NCBI RefSeq assembly: GCF_000169335.1
Contig: NZ_AAXW01000076.1
Location: forward strand, 1-19,901
Direction of reading: 5' to 3'
DNA: 19,901 nt
Source of the DNA: Crocosphaera chwakensis CCY0110
Lineage (GTDB): Bacteria > Cyanobacteriota > Cyanobacteriia > Cyanobacteriales > Microcystaceae
Positions 7,999-15,766 of this stretch are shown in pieces. Position 1 is the stretch's first letter. Each line of letters starts with the position of its first letter. The notes beneath the pieces are model-generated. The model did not search any database, had not been told where the DNA came from, and was given only the letters and a program-made list of their open reading frames with translations. The translations under genes were made by a program, and so were the position numbers.

Positions 7999-8946
7999 TT
8001 AAAGTAAACAAGCCAGGGGAAATAGTAAATATTCTAAGAAAAATAATCTCCAAATAAACTGATAAAATTGGACAATAGACTCTTTTTCATCTAAGTCAAC
8101 TCTCTGACTTCGCCATAATAATATTATTAATAACCCAAAATGAGAAAATATTAAAAACATTTTATTAATATTTAAAATAGATGAAAATCCCCCTATTATC
8201 ATTCCCAAATAACAAACAGTAATAACAGCACAAGAAACTTTAAAAATTGTTTTTCTCCCTAATAAAATAGTAAAAGTTGTAATGTTATATTCTTTATCTC
8301 CTTCCATATCAGGGACATCTTTAAAAATCGCGATCGCGATAGTAAAAATAACTACAAAGGCTGTTAATATCCAAACTTCAGGAACTAAAAAAGAACGATT
8401 GATAAAACTATAAGTAAAATGAAGAAATAGTCCTAAATTAACAATAATTCCTCTAACCGTAAAAATACAAAAAGCAGCCAATAAAGGGAAACGTTTTAAT
8501 CGAATAGGAGGTAAAGAATAAACAGTACCGATTAATAAACTAATAGTTACTGTTGCCCCTAAGTACCAACTTCCCATGAAAGAAAGGATTATAGCTAAAA
8601 TTCCTGTAATACTGACAATATAACGCCCTTGAACAACAGAAAAATCTCCTGAAGCCAAGGGAAGATAGGGTTTATTAATTTTATCTATTTCTTGATCTTC
8701 TAGTTGGTTTAATCCAACGATATAAACATTACCACATAAACAAGCTATTAAGGGAAACAATAAGTTTTGAATATTATCAAAAGTAATACTCTTTTCGAGA
8801 GTAGATAAAGCAATTAAATATAAAGCTAAGACGCTTAAACTGGTTCCAACTATCGTATGAGGGCGAGAAAATTCCCATAAACTTAATAACCATTCAAGAG
8901 GATTTTTCCAAAAGATTTTAGGACTATTAATAGAAGGTTGGGACAT
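7999..8946 (-). CDS. hpt: Homogentisate phytyltransferase (tocopherol synthesis)
   Basis: This is a 315-residue UbiA-family membrane prenyltransferase. It joins homogentisate to phytyl diphosphate, the committed step of tocopherol (vitamin E) formation, in cyanobacterial membranes. Seen: EFSRPHTIVGTSLSV near the N-terminus, the first Asp-rich motif NQLEDQEID (Asn80, Asp84, Asp88) followed by KINKPYLPLASGDFS, the second motif KDVPDMEGD (Asp210, Asp213, Asp217), and about eight or nine hydrophobic helices. The C-terminal FYQFIWRLFFLEYLL segment is nearly the same as I remember for Slr1736, the characterised Synechocystis enzyme. This is why I assign phytyl rather than geranylgeranyl or solanesyl specificity. 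Homologues in chlorophyll and quinone synthesis are less likely. Confidence 0.93.
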   Translation of the reverse strand: MSQPSINSPKIFWKNPLEWLLSLWEFSRPHTIVGTSLSVLALYLIALSTLEKSITFDNIQNLLFPLIACLCGNVYIVGLNQLEDQEIDKINKPYLPLASGDFSVVQGRYIVSITGILAIILSFMGSWYLGATVTISLLIGTVYSLPPIRLKRFPLLAAFCIFTVRGIIVNLGLFLHFTYSFINRSFLVPEVWILTAFVVIFTIAIAIFKDVPDMEGDKEYNITTFTILLGRKTIFKVSCAVITVCYLGMIIGGFSSILNINKMFLIFSHFGLLIILLWRSQRVDLDEKESIVQFYQFIWRLFFLEYLLFPLACLL

Positions 8947-9048
8947 AAAGTTTTTCCAATCTATACTATGATTACTTTTAATTTCTTTGGGAGTATTGTA
9001 TCAGATTTAATATTTAACTTTTATCGTGTATTGATGATAAAAAATGAC

Positions 9049-11769
9049 TTAGTTCCTTGTTTTAGGGTTATTAGTAATTTTTTTTTCTCCGTATGCTAAT
9101 AATTTATTTAGGGTTTCTAGTCTATTTTCCCAAACTTGGACTTGATAGGAATAAACTTGCTTATGATTCCTCATCCAGTTAGGAAACTGTTGTTGAAATT
9201 GTCTTAAATATTGTTGGGCGAGTTTGAGATTATTCGTTGATGGTTCTGCTGCTAGTTTTTCTAGGGCTGCCTCTAATTGCTTCCCTTGATCATCAATTTT
9301 CTTCAGACTATTTTTATCCAGTTTTAACTGTTCTTTATTAGCTAAAAAAGTCCACTCTTTCTGCAAAGATTGATAACGAGATAAGGCTGTTTCAAAGGGT
9401 TGACGATAGGGCAGAGGTTGGGTAGTTTTTGTGCTTTGAATCCGACTTAATAAAGTTTGTAAAGAAGGAGTTAAGTTTTCCGTTGCAAAGAGGGAAAAAC
9501 CACTAATAGGCATATTACGAACAAATTGCAATTGATCGATGGTCACAGGATCAGGAACCTTCAATAAACGTAACCCAGGAATAACCAAAGCAGATCGGGG
9601 TAAACTATCATCAAACGCCAATTTAATCCGTTCTTCTAAATTGCCAGTATCTAGAGCGTAGGTCATTAAAACAATCATATCTACCCATTCTTGTTCCATC
9701 CATTCTTCCCAATTTTGTTGCAGACGAAAGAGGCGATCGCGTTGTTCAATGGGAAACACAGAAGCAGAAATAATTAACTCAGGATTGATCTCTTTTAAAT
9801 AAGTTGAAGCGGTAGCGACAAAACTATCAATTTGACGAATACGAAACCCTGTCCACTGATTCCATAAAGGATGACTAGGAGAAATTTCGATAGGATCAAC
9901 GCCTGTTATTTCTTTAAATAAATAACGAGAGGATTTACTATACCCAAAGGTTTGATCATTTTGGGGTTGTTGAAACGGATAACGAATATAATCAAATTGA
10001 ATTCCATCTACATCATAATTACGAACAATTTCATCGAATAGAGAAAGCAAATATTTCTGAACTCTAGGGTTAGCAGGATCAAGAAAAGCCTTCTTGAATT
10101 GTGGACCTCTATCAAAATGATTGCCTTTTTTATCGGTTATTCCCCAGTCAGGGTGACGAGAAAGCACCGGTCCCAAATAGTCTTCTGGTTGTTCCAAAAC
10201 CTTGTTATGACCTTGATTAGCTGCTGCGAATACCCATACCCAGGCGTGAAGTTCCATGTTTCGTTCGTGGGCTAATTTGACCGCAGCTTTGAGGGGGTCC
10301 CATCCTTTGGTCAAGGGGTTTTGTTCTGGGGCGACTTGACTCGGATAAATGGGGTAACTAGCGTTAATAGTTTCCATGAACACTGTATTAATACCCGCTT
10401 CGGCCATTCGGTCAAATAATACCGCTAACTCTGCTTCTGAACGAGTTTTGACAATAGTGCCTCGATCTAACCACATTGCTCGCACTTCTGCTTGAGCTAC
10501 AGGGCGATCAGTGGGATAGTTGTCCCAGAGACTACGACGGGCTTTTAACCACAATTGTCTGGCTTGATCATATTGCCTTTGATTCAGTAATCGCTCAAAG
10601 TTTTGCAGACTAATTTTAGCTTGATTTACGACTTCTTCAGACTTGCGTAAAGCGAATTGATTTTCGTTGGAAATGGGTTGACTATGAGCTTGGGCTGCTA
10701 AAAGGGTGCTTTCAAAACGGACAATAAGGTTAGATAACTCTTCGCTCATCGTTTGGGCTTGTTGAGGAGAAATAACCGCCACAGAATTCTGAGCGACTCC
10801 ATAATTAGACCCTTGAGAACGGCGGTCGCTCACTAGGGTTGGAGAAGGGACAGAAGAGTCGGGAGATAATTCTATTTCAATGGAGGGTTCAGGCCCGGTT
10901 TCAATTTCAGGTTCTTCAGGTTTGGGAATATAGGCAGGGGGTAAGATAGGAAAAGGTTGTTGAGGAGGATTAAGATCGAGTAAATTGCAGGGGGGAATAT
11001 CCACGCTTCTTTCTGCAACTAACTGATTTCCTTCATTAATACCGTAGCGATTTAAAACAGTTTTTAACCAAGTGACATCAAAGATAGCAGAGGTTACCCC
11101 ATTTACGCCCCAACGCCATCCTAGAAAAATGGTCTGGTCATCAATAATAACTGCGGGGGGTTTGTTTTCTGTTAACCACACAGCAAGGGGTTGAGCCGTA
11201 ATAGAACTGGGAATAACCACACCGCCGATTAAAGTATCACTCAGACTTTCGGGATTAATTAGAGAAAGTTGACTGGTTTGTTCGACTCGAATCGTAGAAG
11301 GATCGGAGTTAGAGAAGCCCCAATAAGCCCCAAATAAAGCCCTCAATTGGTCTTTTACTGCTGATTCTGATAAATTCCCTGTTGGACCACTAACAATAAG
11401 ATTTCCGCCCCCTTTTACCCAAGTTTCTAACGCTTGTGCTTGTTGACCATCAATGGTTTCTACATTGGGCAAAAATAGGGTACGAACATTTCTCAGGTCT
11501 TCTGCTGTTTTCCAGTTTTCTGCTTCGATAAAACAAAATTGAATGCCGGTGGCCAGGAGACGGTTGCGAATAGATGTCCATTGCTGTTGATTTTCTGGAC
11601 TTTTAATGACCCCAACTTTGCCTAGGAGTGCATGGGACGGTGTAATTAAGAAACTTGAAGCAATAAGAGACGATACCAGACTTAATAGGGGTTTCGAGGA
11701 AAAAATTAGGGTTTTTCTGCCCCAGGTTGTAGCTTTGTCCCATTGAATTTTCCTCAACACAACACACAC
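9049..11769 (-). CDS. Large exported GHL10-type glycoside-hydrolase-like protein
   Basis: This 906-residue protein has several parts. Residues 1-47 look like a signal peptide (hydrophobic LLSLVSSLIASSFLITPSHA). Residues 50-250 resemble a GATase-like/beta-galactosidase-trimerisation fold (KVGVIKSP..., LETWVKGGGNLIVSG). A Pro/Glu-rich linker spans about 260-310, and a helical stretch 335-425. The hydrolase-like TIM barrel occupies about 427-765 (EVRAMWLDRG, HAWVWVFAA, DVDGIQFDYIRYP 586-598, MIVLMTYALD), the GHL10/DUF187 family. The end (790-895) is predicted helical and coiled. Asp588 and Asp593 are candidate catalytic acids, but few family members are characterised and the substrate is unknown. 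A periplasmic or cell-surface glycan target is inferred. It lies between a permease gene and hpt on the same strand, with gaps of 94 and 102 bases. Confidence 0.85.
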   Translation of the reverse strand: MCVVLRKIQWDKATTWGRKTLIFSSKPLLSLVSSLIASSFLITPSHALLGKVGVIKSPENQQQWTSIRNRLLATGIQFCFIEAENWKTAEDLRNVRTLFLPNVETIDGQQAQALETWVKGGGNLIVSGPTGNLSESAVKDQLRALFGAYWGFSNSDPSTIRVEQTSQLSLINPESLSDTLIGGVVIPSSITAQPLAVWLTENKPPAVIIDDQTIFLGWRWGVNGVTSAIFDVTWLKTVLNRYGINEGNQLVAERSVDIPPCNLLDLNPPQQPFPILPPAYIPKPEEPEIETGPEPSIEIELSPDSSVPSPTLVSDRRSQGSNYGVAQNSVAVISPQQAQTMSEELSNLIVRFESTLLAAQAHSQPISNENQFALRKSEEVVNQAKISLQNFERLLNQRQYDQARQLWLKARRSLWDNYPTDRPVAQAEVRAMWLDRGTIVKTRSEAELAVLFDRMAEAGINTVFMETINASYPIYPSQVAPEQNPLTKGWDPLKAAVKLAHERNMELHAWVWVFAAANQGHNKVLEQPEDYLGPVLSRHPDWGITDKKGNHFDRGPQFKKAFLDPANPRVQKYLLSLFDEIVRNYDVDGIQFDYIRYPFQQPQNDQTFGYSKSSRYLFKEITGVDPIEISPSHPLWNQWTGFRIRQIDSFVATASTYLKEINPELIISASVFPIEQRDRLFRLQQNWEEWMEQEWVDMIVLMTYALDTGNLEERIKLAFDDSLPRSALVIPGLRLLKVPDPVTIDQLQFVRNMPISGFSLFATENLTPSLQTLLSRIQSTKTTQPLPYRQPFETALSRYQSLQKEWTFLANKEQLKLDKNSLKKIDDQGKQLEAALEKLAAEPSTNNLKLAQQYLRQFQQQFPNWMRNHKQVYSYQVQVWENRLETLNKLLAYGEKKITNNPKTRN

Positions 11770-11863
11770 TCCTTATTGCTAAGTTGTCAGGATTTCTGAA
11801 ATCTTGACTATTCTACCGTGAACTATCCCAATTCAGCAGTTAATGTTGTTAAACACGAAATAG

Positions 11864-12793
11864 TTAATCTCTACTTTCTTTGTTATAGGCAACCCCTAAC
11901 GCTTTCGGCGGGGATGCTTTACCCCCTAAACCTAGTAAAGCCAATAAAGCTACAAGATAGGGTAACATATTCAAAAATTGATAAGGAATATTAATATCAA
12001 AGGCTTGTATTCTTAACTGTAAGGATTCTGTAGCACCGAACAAAAAACAAGCTCCCATAATTCCTAGGGGATGCCACCGACCAAAAATGACAGCAGCTAG
12101 GGCAATATAGCCTTTTCCTGCCACAATTCCCTCAGCAAAATATTGAATATGAACTAGAGCTAAATATGAGCCTCCTAGTCCACATAATATTCCTGATAAC
12201 ATCACACATTTATAACGAATCCAATCAACTGAAATTCCTGCAGTTTCTGCTGCTAAAGGATATTGTCCTACCGCTCTAACAGATAAACCAAAGTTAGTAT
12301 AAAATAATAAATAAAGACTACTAATTATTAAGATAATTAAGAGAAATATAAATAAGTTTTCAGGGGATAAAACCCATTGTAACTGTGATTGATTTAAAAA
12401 CTCAAAAAATGAGAATTTAGGTAAAGTATTTGTATCGCCTCGATCAAAAACAATACGACTAAAAAAAGAAGTTAGTCCAGCTACGGATAGATTAACACCC
12501 AACGCTGAAACAATTTGATTAATTTGTAAAGTCACCGATAAATAAGCGTGGATTAATCCAACTAATCCCCCGATGACACCTCCTATGATTAATCCTAACC
12601 AAGCATTGTTACTAATAAAAGCCACCGCAGCACTGACAAAAGCTCCCGTTAATAACATCCCTTCTAGTGCGATATTCAAAACCCCAGACCGTTCTGACCA
12701 CATTCCCCCTAAAGCAGCAAATCCTAACGGAATCGATAAACGAATCGCTGCGGTTAAATAATCCATTAAAAAACTAATGTCTGTTTCATTCAT
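11864..12793 (-). CDS. ABC permease, simple-sugar/nucleoside type
   Basis: This 309-residue integral membrane protein has about eight to ten hydrophobic helices and the BPD_transp_2 family signature GGMWSERSGVLNIALEGMLL near the N-terminus, as well as VIFGRWHPLGI and the small-residue-rich YIALAAV segment. The closest remembered relatives are the second permeases of BmpA-linked nucleoside importers (YufQ/NupQ type). Those systems normally sit with a first permease, a double ATPase and a BmpA lipoprotein; none is adjacent here. The substrate therefore cannot be named. ATG 12793 is used; a second in-frame ATG nine codons later (MDYLTAAIRLS) matches homologue starts better and may be the true one. 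It is divergent from dps, sharing a 256-base upstream region. Confidence 0.88.
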   Translation of the reverse strand: MNETDISFLMDYLTAAIRLSIPLGFAALGGMWSERSGVLNIALEGMLLTGAFVSAAVAFISNNAWLGLIIGGVIGGLVGLIHAYLSVTLQINQIVSALGVNLSVAGLTSFFSRIVFDRGDTNTLPKFSFFEFLNQSQLQWVLSPENLFIFLLIILIISSLYLLFYTNFGLSVRAVGQYPLAAETAGISVDWIRYKCVMLSGILCGLGGSYLALVHIQYFAEGIVAGKGYIALAAVIFGRWHPLGIMGACFLFGATESLQLRIQAFDINIPYQFLNMLPYLVALLALLGLGGKASPPKALGVAYNKESRD

Positions 12794-12940
12794 TAATCAA
12801 TTTGTAATCGTTAATAACATAATTTTAAAGATAATAGTGTATTAGTTAAATTTTAGAATAGGAGTCTAGTAACCAATAATCATGTCTTAACCCAATAACT
12901 ACCTAAGCATAATTATTTACACATTTTTCTAATAATTACC

Positions 12941-12984
12941 AATGACCCTATCTCTTGTATCTTGTCTGTCCTAACTGGGTCATT
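12941..12984. repeat. Inverted repeat upstream of dps
   Basis: A perfect 8-bp inverted repeat, AATGACCC (12941-12948) and GGGTCATT (12977-12984), has 28 bases between its arms. It lies just before the dps promoter region, in the divergent dps/permease interval. It could be an operator or a hairpin; nothing decides between them. Confidence 0.35.
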
Positions 12985-13006
12985 TATTTTGTGTCCTTAC
13001 TTATTG

Positions 13007-13021
13007 TTATAATCAGAATAA
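13007..13021 (+). promoter_or_regulatory. dps -10 box overlapped by a PerR-like operator
   Basis: A consensus TATAAT lies at 13008-13013, 36 bases before the dps ATG; no good -35 is seen at 16-18 bases upstream, as expected for an activated or repressor-controlled promoter. TTATAATCAGAATAA (13007-13021) matches the Bacillus PerR box TTATAATNATTATAA at 12 of the 14 defined positions. PerR represses dps/mrgA genes in other bacteria. The AT-rich background lowers certainty. Confidence 0.45.
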
Positions 13022-13049
13022 CTAAAACTCTTACTAAGGACAAACTTTT

Positions 13050-13592
13050 ATGGCTACTGCACAAGTTACGAACAGTCCTAACGCATCATCAAAAGCTCGT
13101 TTTTATCCTACTCGCATCGACTTATCTGTTGATGTTCGTCAACAAGTTGTTAGTATTCTATCTCCCACTTTAGCGACCAGTTTGGACTTAAAAACCCAAG
13201 CGAAGCAAGCTCATTGGAATGTTAAAGGACTCGATTTTTATCAACTTCATGAACTATTTGACGTTCTAGCAGGAGAATTAGAGAGATATGTGGATATGGT
13301 AGCAGAAAGAATCACCGCTTTAGGGGGAACTGCGATGGGAACTGCTAGAATTGCTGCGAATGAGTCTTTAATTCCTGAATATTCCTTTGATGCAGTTAAT
13401 GGTGCTGAACACGTTCAAGCTTTAGCAGAACGCTATGCTGCTTATGGGGCCCATCTCCGTGAAGCGATTGATAAAACTGAGGAATTAGGAGATGCAGACA
13501 CCGCAGACTTATATACTGAGATTTCCCGTGAAGTAGATAAGCGGTTATGGTTCTTAGAAGCTCATTTAGTTACTAAAAGTGATGCAATCTAA
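13050..13592 (+). CDS. dps: Dps-family miniferritin
   Basis: This is a 180-residue ferritin-like protein that forms a dodecameric shell, oxidising iron(II) with peroxide and storing it, and in some cases binding DNA. The inter-subunit ferroxidase ligands are all present with correct spacing: His55 (KQAHWNVKG), His67 (YQLHELFD), Asp82 and Glu86 (VDMVAERI). Trp56 beside the site is also conserved. The N-terminal extension (about residues 1-18, Lys/Arg and Ser/Asn-containing) could contact DNA or only cap the shell. An AAGGA ribosome site lies 9 bases before ATG 13050. It is a single-gene unit with its own promoter and a strong terminator. Cyanobacteria often have several Dps paralogues, so its individual role is open. 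Confidence 0.95.
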   Translation: MATAQVTNSPNASSKARFYPTRIDLSVDVRQQVVSILSPTLATSLDLKTQAKQAHWNVKGLDFYQLHELFDVLAGELERYVDMVAERITALGGTAMGTARIAANESLIPEYSFDAVNGAEHVQALAERYAAYGAHLREAIDKTEELGDADTADLYTEISREVDKRLWFLEAHLVTKSDAI

Positions 13593-13606
13593 AGGTAGAT
13601 TGTAAT

Positions 13607-13667
13607 AAAAAAATCATGAAAAGGGGCAAGAAACATTATTAACATTCTTGCCTCTTTGCTATTTTTT
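13607..13667. terminator. Bidirectional terminator between dps and cimA
   Basis: A 13-bp stem with one G-U pair (13620-13632 with 13645-13657, core GGCAAGAA/TTCTTGCC) has a 12-base loop. A T6 run follows at 13662-13667 on the plus strand. On the minus strand the A7 at 13607-13613 becomes a T-run after the stem, so both convergent genes can end here. Confidence 0.85.
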
Positions 13668-13693
13668 AGAAATTTAAAAACTAAGGATAATTT

Positions 13694-15328
13694 TTAAGAA
13701 GAAATCGATTGAATTGGTTGTTTAAGACTTGACTTTAACAATAAACCGTATTCAATTCCCTCTACCACTGCTTGATAAGATGCCTCTAAAATGTTAGGAG
13801 AAACTCCTACCGTTGTCCACCGTTCATGACCATTACTTGACTCAATTAACACACGAGTATTAGCGGAAGTTCCAGCACCTCCGTCTAATATTCTGACCTT
13901 ATAATCCGTGAGATGAAATTGAGCAATTTCGGGATAAAAATTAACTAAGGCTTTCCGTAACGCACTATCTAAGGCAGAAACGGGACCATTTCCTTCAGCA
14001 ACTTCTAATCTATCTTCTCCATTAACCGTTACTTTGATAGTAGCTAACGCATTACTGTAGGGCATTCCTTCCTCATATAACCTATCACAATGAACTTGGA
14101 ATCCTTGCAGTTCAAAGAAACTTTTTGTCTGTCCTAATGCTTGACGCATCAATAGTTCAAAGCTTGCTTCTGCTGCCTCAAATTGATAGCCTTCGTGTTC
14201 TAATTCTTTAATTCTTGCTAAAATTTGACGACAAGCAGCATCTTCTTTATTTAACTCAATTCCAAAGGTTTTTGCCTTCGATAAAACATTACTTAAACCT
14301 GCCATTTCTGAGATAACAATACGTCTTTCATTACCAATGTTTTCTGGTTTAATATGTTCATAGGTTAAGGGATTTTTCTGTACCGCAGACACATGAATGC
14401 CTCCCTTATGAGCAAAGGCTGAACGCCCCACAAAAGGTGCGTGATCATCGGGGGCTAAATTAACCATTTCACTAATTAAACGGCTGGTTTTGGTTAGTTG
14501 GGTTAACTGGGTTTCTTCTAGACAGTGATAACCCATTTTTAACTGTAAATTGGGAATTAAGGTGCAGAGGTTGGCATTACCGCAGCGTTCCCCGTAACCG
14601 TTGATGGTTCCCTGTACCATTCTCACCCCTTCTACCACTCCAGCTAACCCGTTGGCCACAGCAGTTCCGGAATCATTGTGAGTATGAATACCTAATTGAG
14701 GACTGTCCTTATCGGGTTGAATGTCTAAGTAAGTGATTACATCCTGAACAATACGAGTGACATCATGGGGTAAGGTTCCCCCATTGGTATCGCATAACAC
14801 TAACCATTCTGCTCCGGCTACTTTAGCCGTTTTGAGGGTTTCTAGGGCATAATCTCGGTTATTAATATAGCCATCAAACCAATGTTCGGCATCATAAATA
14901 ACACGCCTTCCCTGACTGCGAAGATATTCGATAGTATCGGCGATCATTTTTAAATTTTCTTCTAAGCTCGTTTTTAGCCCTTCTGTAACGTGGAGATCCC
15001 AAGATTTACCAAAAATAGTCACCCATCGGGTTCCGGCAGCTAAAATGGCTTTTAAAAGGGGGTCTTCGGCTGCTATTTTATTAGGACGGCGAGTTGAACA
15101 AAAAGCCACGATTTCCGCTTGAGTCAGGGGTTCTTCTTGTAACTTCCAGAAAAACTGCACATCCTTGGGGTTAGCCCCCGGCCAACCGCCTTCAATGAAG
15201 GGAATCCCCATTTTATCCAATTGACGGACAATTTTAAGCTTATCCTCTAAAGATAAGGCAATGCCTTCCCGTTGGGCCCCATCTCTGAGCGTAGTATCGT
15301 AGAGCCAAATTTGATTAGCTGTCCCCAT
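13694..15328 (-). CDS. cimA: Citramalate synthase
   Basis: This 544-residue enzyme condenses pyruvate with acetyl-CoA to (R)-citramalate, the first step of the threonine-independent route to isoleucine. Seen: the catalytic N-terminal TIM barrel with DTTLRDGAQREG (Arg15, Asp16), metal ligands in GIHTHNDSG (His215, His217), the GYGERCGNANL motif (244-254), and a C-terminal LeuA-type allosteric domain (about 400-530) expected to sense isoleucine. The long, clearly CimA-like sequence (WPGANPKD, STRRP, DAEHWFDGY) separates it from 2-isopropylmalate synthase and homocitrate synthase. Such an enzyme has been shown to support isoleucine synthesis in Cyanothece sp. ATCC 51142. No other branched-chain genes adjoin. 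The start at 15328 gives the MGTANQIWLYDTTLRDG beginning usual for the family. Confidence 0.95.
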   Translation of the reverse strand: MGTANQIWLYDTTLRDGAQREGIALSLEDKLKIVRQLDKMGIPFIEGGWPGANPKDVQFFWKLQEEPLTQAEIVAFCSTRRPNKIAAEDPLLKAILAAGTRWVTIFGKSWDLHVTEGLKTSLEENLKMIADTIEYLRSQGRRVIYDAEHWFDGYINNRDYALETLKTAKVAGAEWLVLCDTNGGTLPHDVTRIVQDVITYLDIQPDKDSPQLGIHTHNDSGTAVANGLAGVVEGVRMVQGTINGYGERCGNANLCTLIPNLQLKMGYHCLEETQLTQLTKTSRLISEMVNLAPDDHAPFVGRSAFAHKGGIHVSAVQKNPLTYEHIKPENIGNERRIVISEMAGLSNVLSKAKTFGIELNKEDAACRQILARIKELEHEGYQFEAAEASFELLMRQALGQTKSFFELQGFQVHCDRLYEEGMPYSNALATIKVTVNGEDRLEVAEGNGPVSALDSALRKALVNFYPEIAQFHLTDYKVRILDGGAGTSANTRVLIESSNGHERWTTVGVSPNILEASYQAVVEGIEYGLLLKSSLKQPIQSISS

Positions 15329-15399
15329 AAAATTACTTTACTTTGTTGAAATCGTTGAAAGGATGTTTGGTCTTATTCTTTTAGGTTACCTTATGATAG

Positions 15400-15407
15400 G
15401 CGATCGC
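15400..15407. repeat. HIP1 palindrome
   Basis: GCGATCGC, the highly iterated palindrome of cyanobacteria; this is the only intergenic copy of the seven in the window. Confidence 0.9.
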
Positions 15408-15547
15408 AATGATTAATTATTGTTGTCTGTTTTAATCTTCTTTCTCTGGAGTTATTTTAGCGACTCTCCCAAGGTTTGAGAGATTGACTCTGGATCATCT
15501 TTGCAACAAAACCTTATTAAGCCTTTTTCTCAATATTTTCAATTATA

Positions 15548-15587
15548 TCTACTTTTCTCTATTTTTTTCTACTTTTATCTACTTGAA
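15548..15587 (+). repeat. Four tandem 10-bp repeats, TCTACTTTTN type
   Basis: Units begin at 15548 (TCTACTTTTC), 15558 (TCTATTTTTT), 15568 (TCTACTTTTA) and 15578 (TCTACTTGAA). The exact 10-base period puts the T-tracts on the same helix face, which should bend the DNA. It lies 38 bases upstream of the -35 candidate of the precursor gene, where bending or an activator could influence transcription. Confidence 0.7.
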
Positions 15588-15624
15588 AACCAATAGAATA
15601 CAAAAAATATTTTTTTATTTGGGA

Positions 15625-15654
15625 CTGACATCCCCTGATTATCTAAAATATTAT
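15625..15654 (+). promoter_or_regulatory. Promoter candidate for the precursor peptide gene
   Basis: CTGACA (15625-15630, one base from TTGACA) and TATTAT (15649-15654, one base from TATAAT) are separated by 18 bases. Transcription would begin near 15661, leaving a leader of about 105 bases before the ATG. Confidence 0.5.
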
Positions 15655-15665
15655 GTTTATAACGA

Positions 15666-15737
15666 AATAAGGGCTTGAACCTTAAACCAACATTAGTCAA
15701 TTACTTTTGATTGGTCTTTCAAAGGAATAGCCCTATT
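15666..15737 (+). promoter_or_regulatory. Foldable 5' leader of the precursor gene
   Basis: Three nested helices can stack: GGGCT (15671-15675) with AGCCC (15729-15733), flanked by further A-T pairs; CCTT (15680-15683) with AAGG (15722-15725); and ACCAA (15686-15690) with TTGGT (15711-15715). It would start almost at the predicted transcript 5' end and leave the ribosome site (AAAGG, 15754-15758) free. It may protect the mRNA or regulate it. It matches no riboswitch I know. Confidence 0.35.
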
Positions 15738-15766
15738 AAACTTCACTTATTTTAAAGGTAACACAA

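Larger units (their letters stand above)
15329..15766. other. 438-base intergenic region, cimA to precursor gene
   Basis: The first part (15329-15480) must hold the cimA promoter on the minus strand, but I find no convincing -10/-35 pair there; it contains one HIP1 site. The right half is very AT-rich and holds phased repeats, a promoter candidate and a foldable leader, each listed separately. A 64-codon open frame at 15484-15678 has no ribosome site and a composition set by the T-rich DNA; I do not call it a gene. Confidence 0.6.

Noticed and set aside
12955..13173. Plus-strand frame overlapping the dps start
   Set aside because: It covers the dps promoter and reads dps out of frame.
15484..15678. 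64-codon open frame before the precursor gene
   Set aside because: Phe/Leu/Tyr-rich content follows from T-rich DNA, there is no ribosome site, and the phased repeats and promoter candidate lie inside it.
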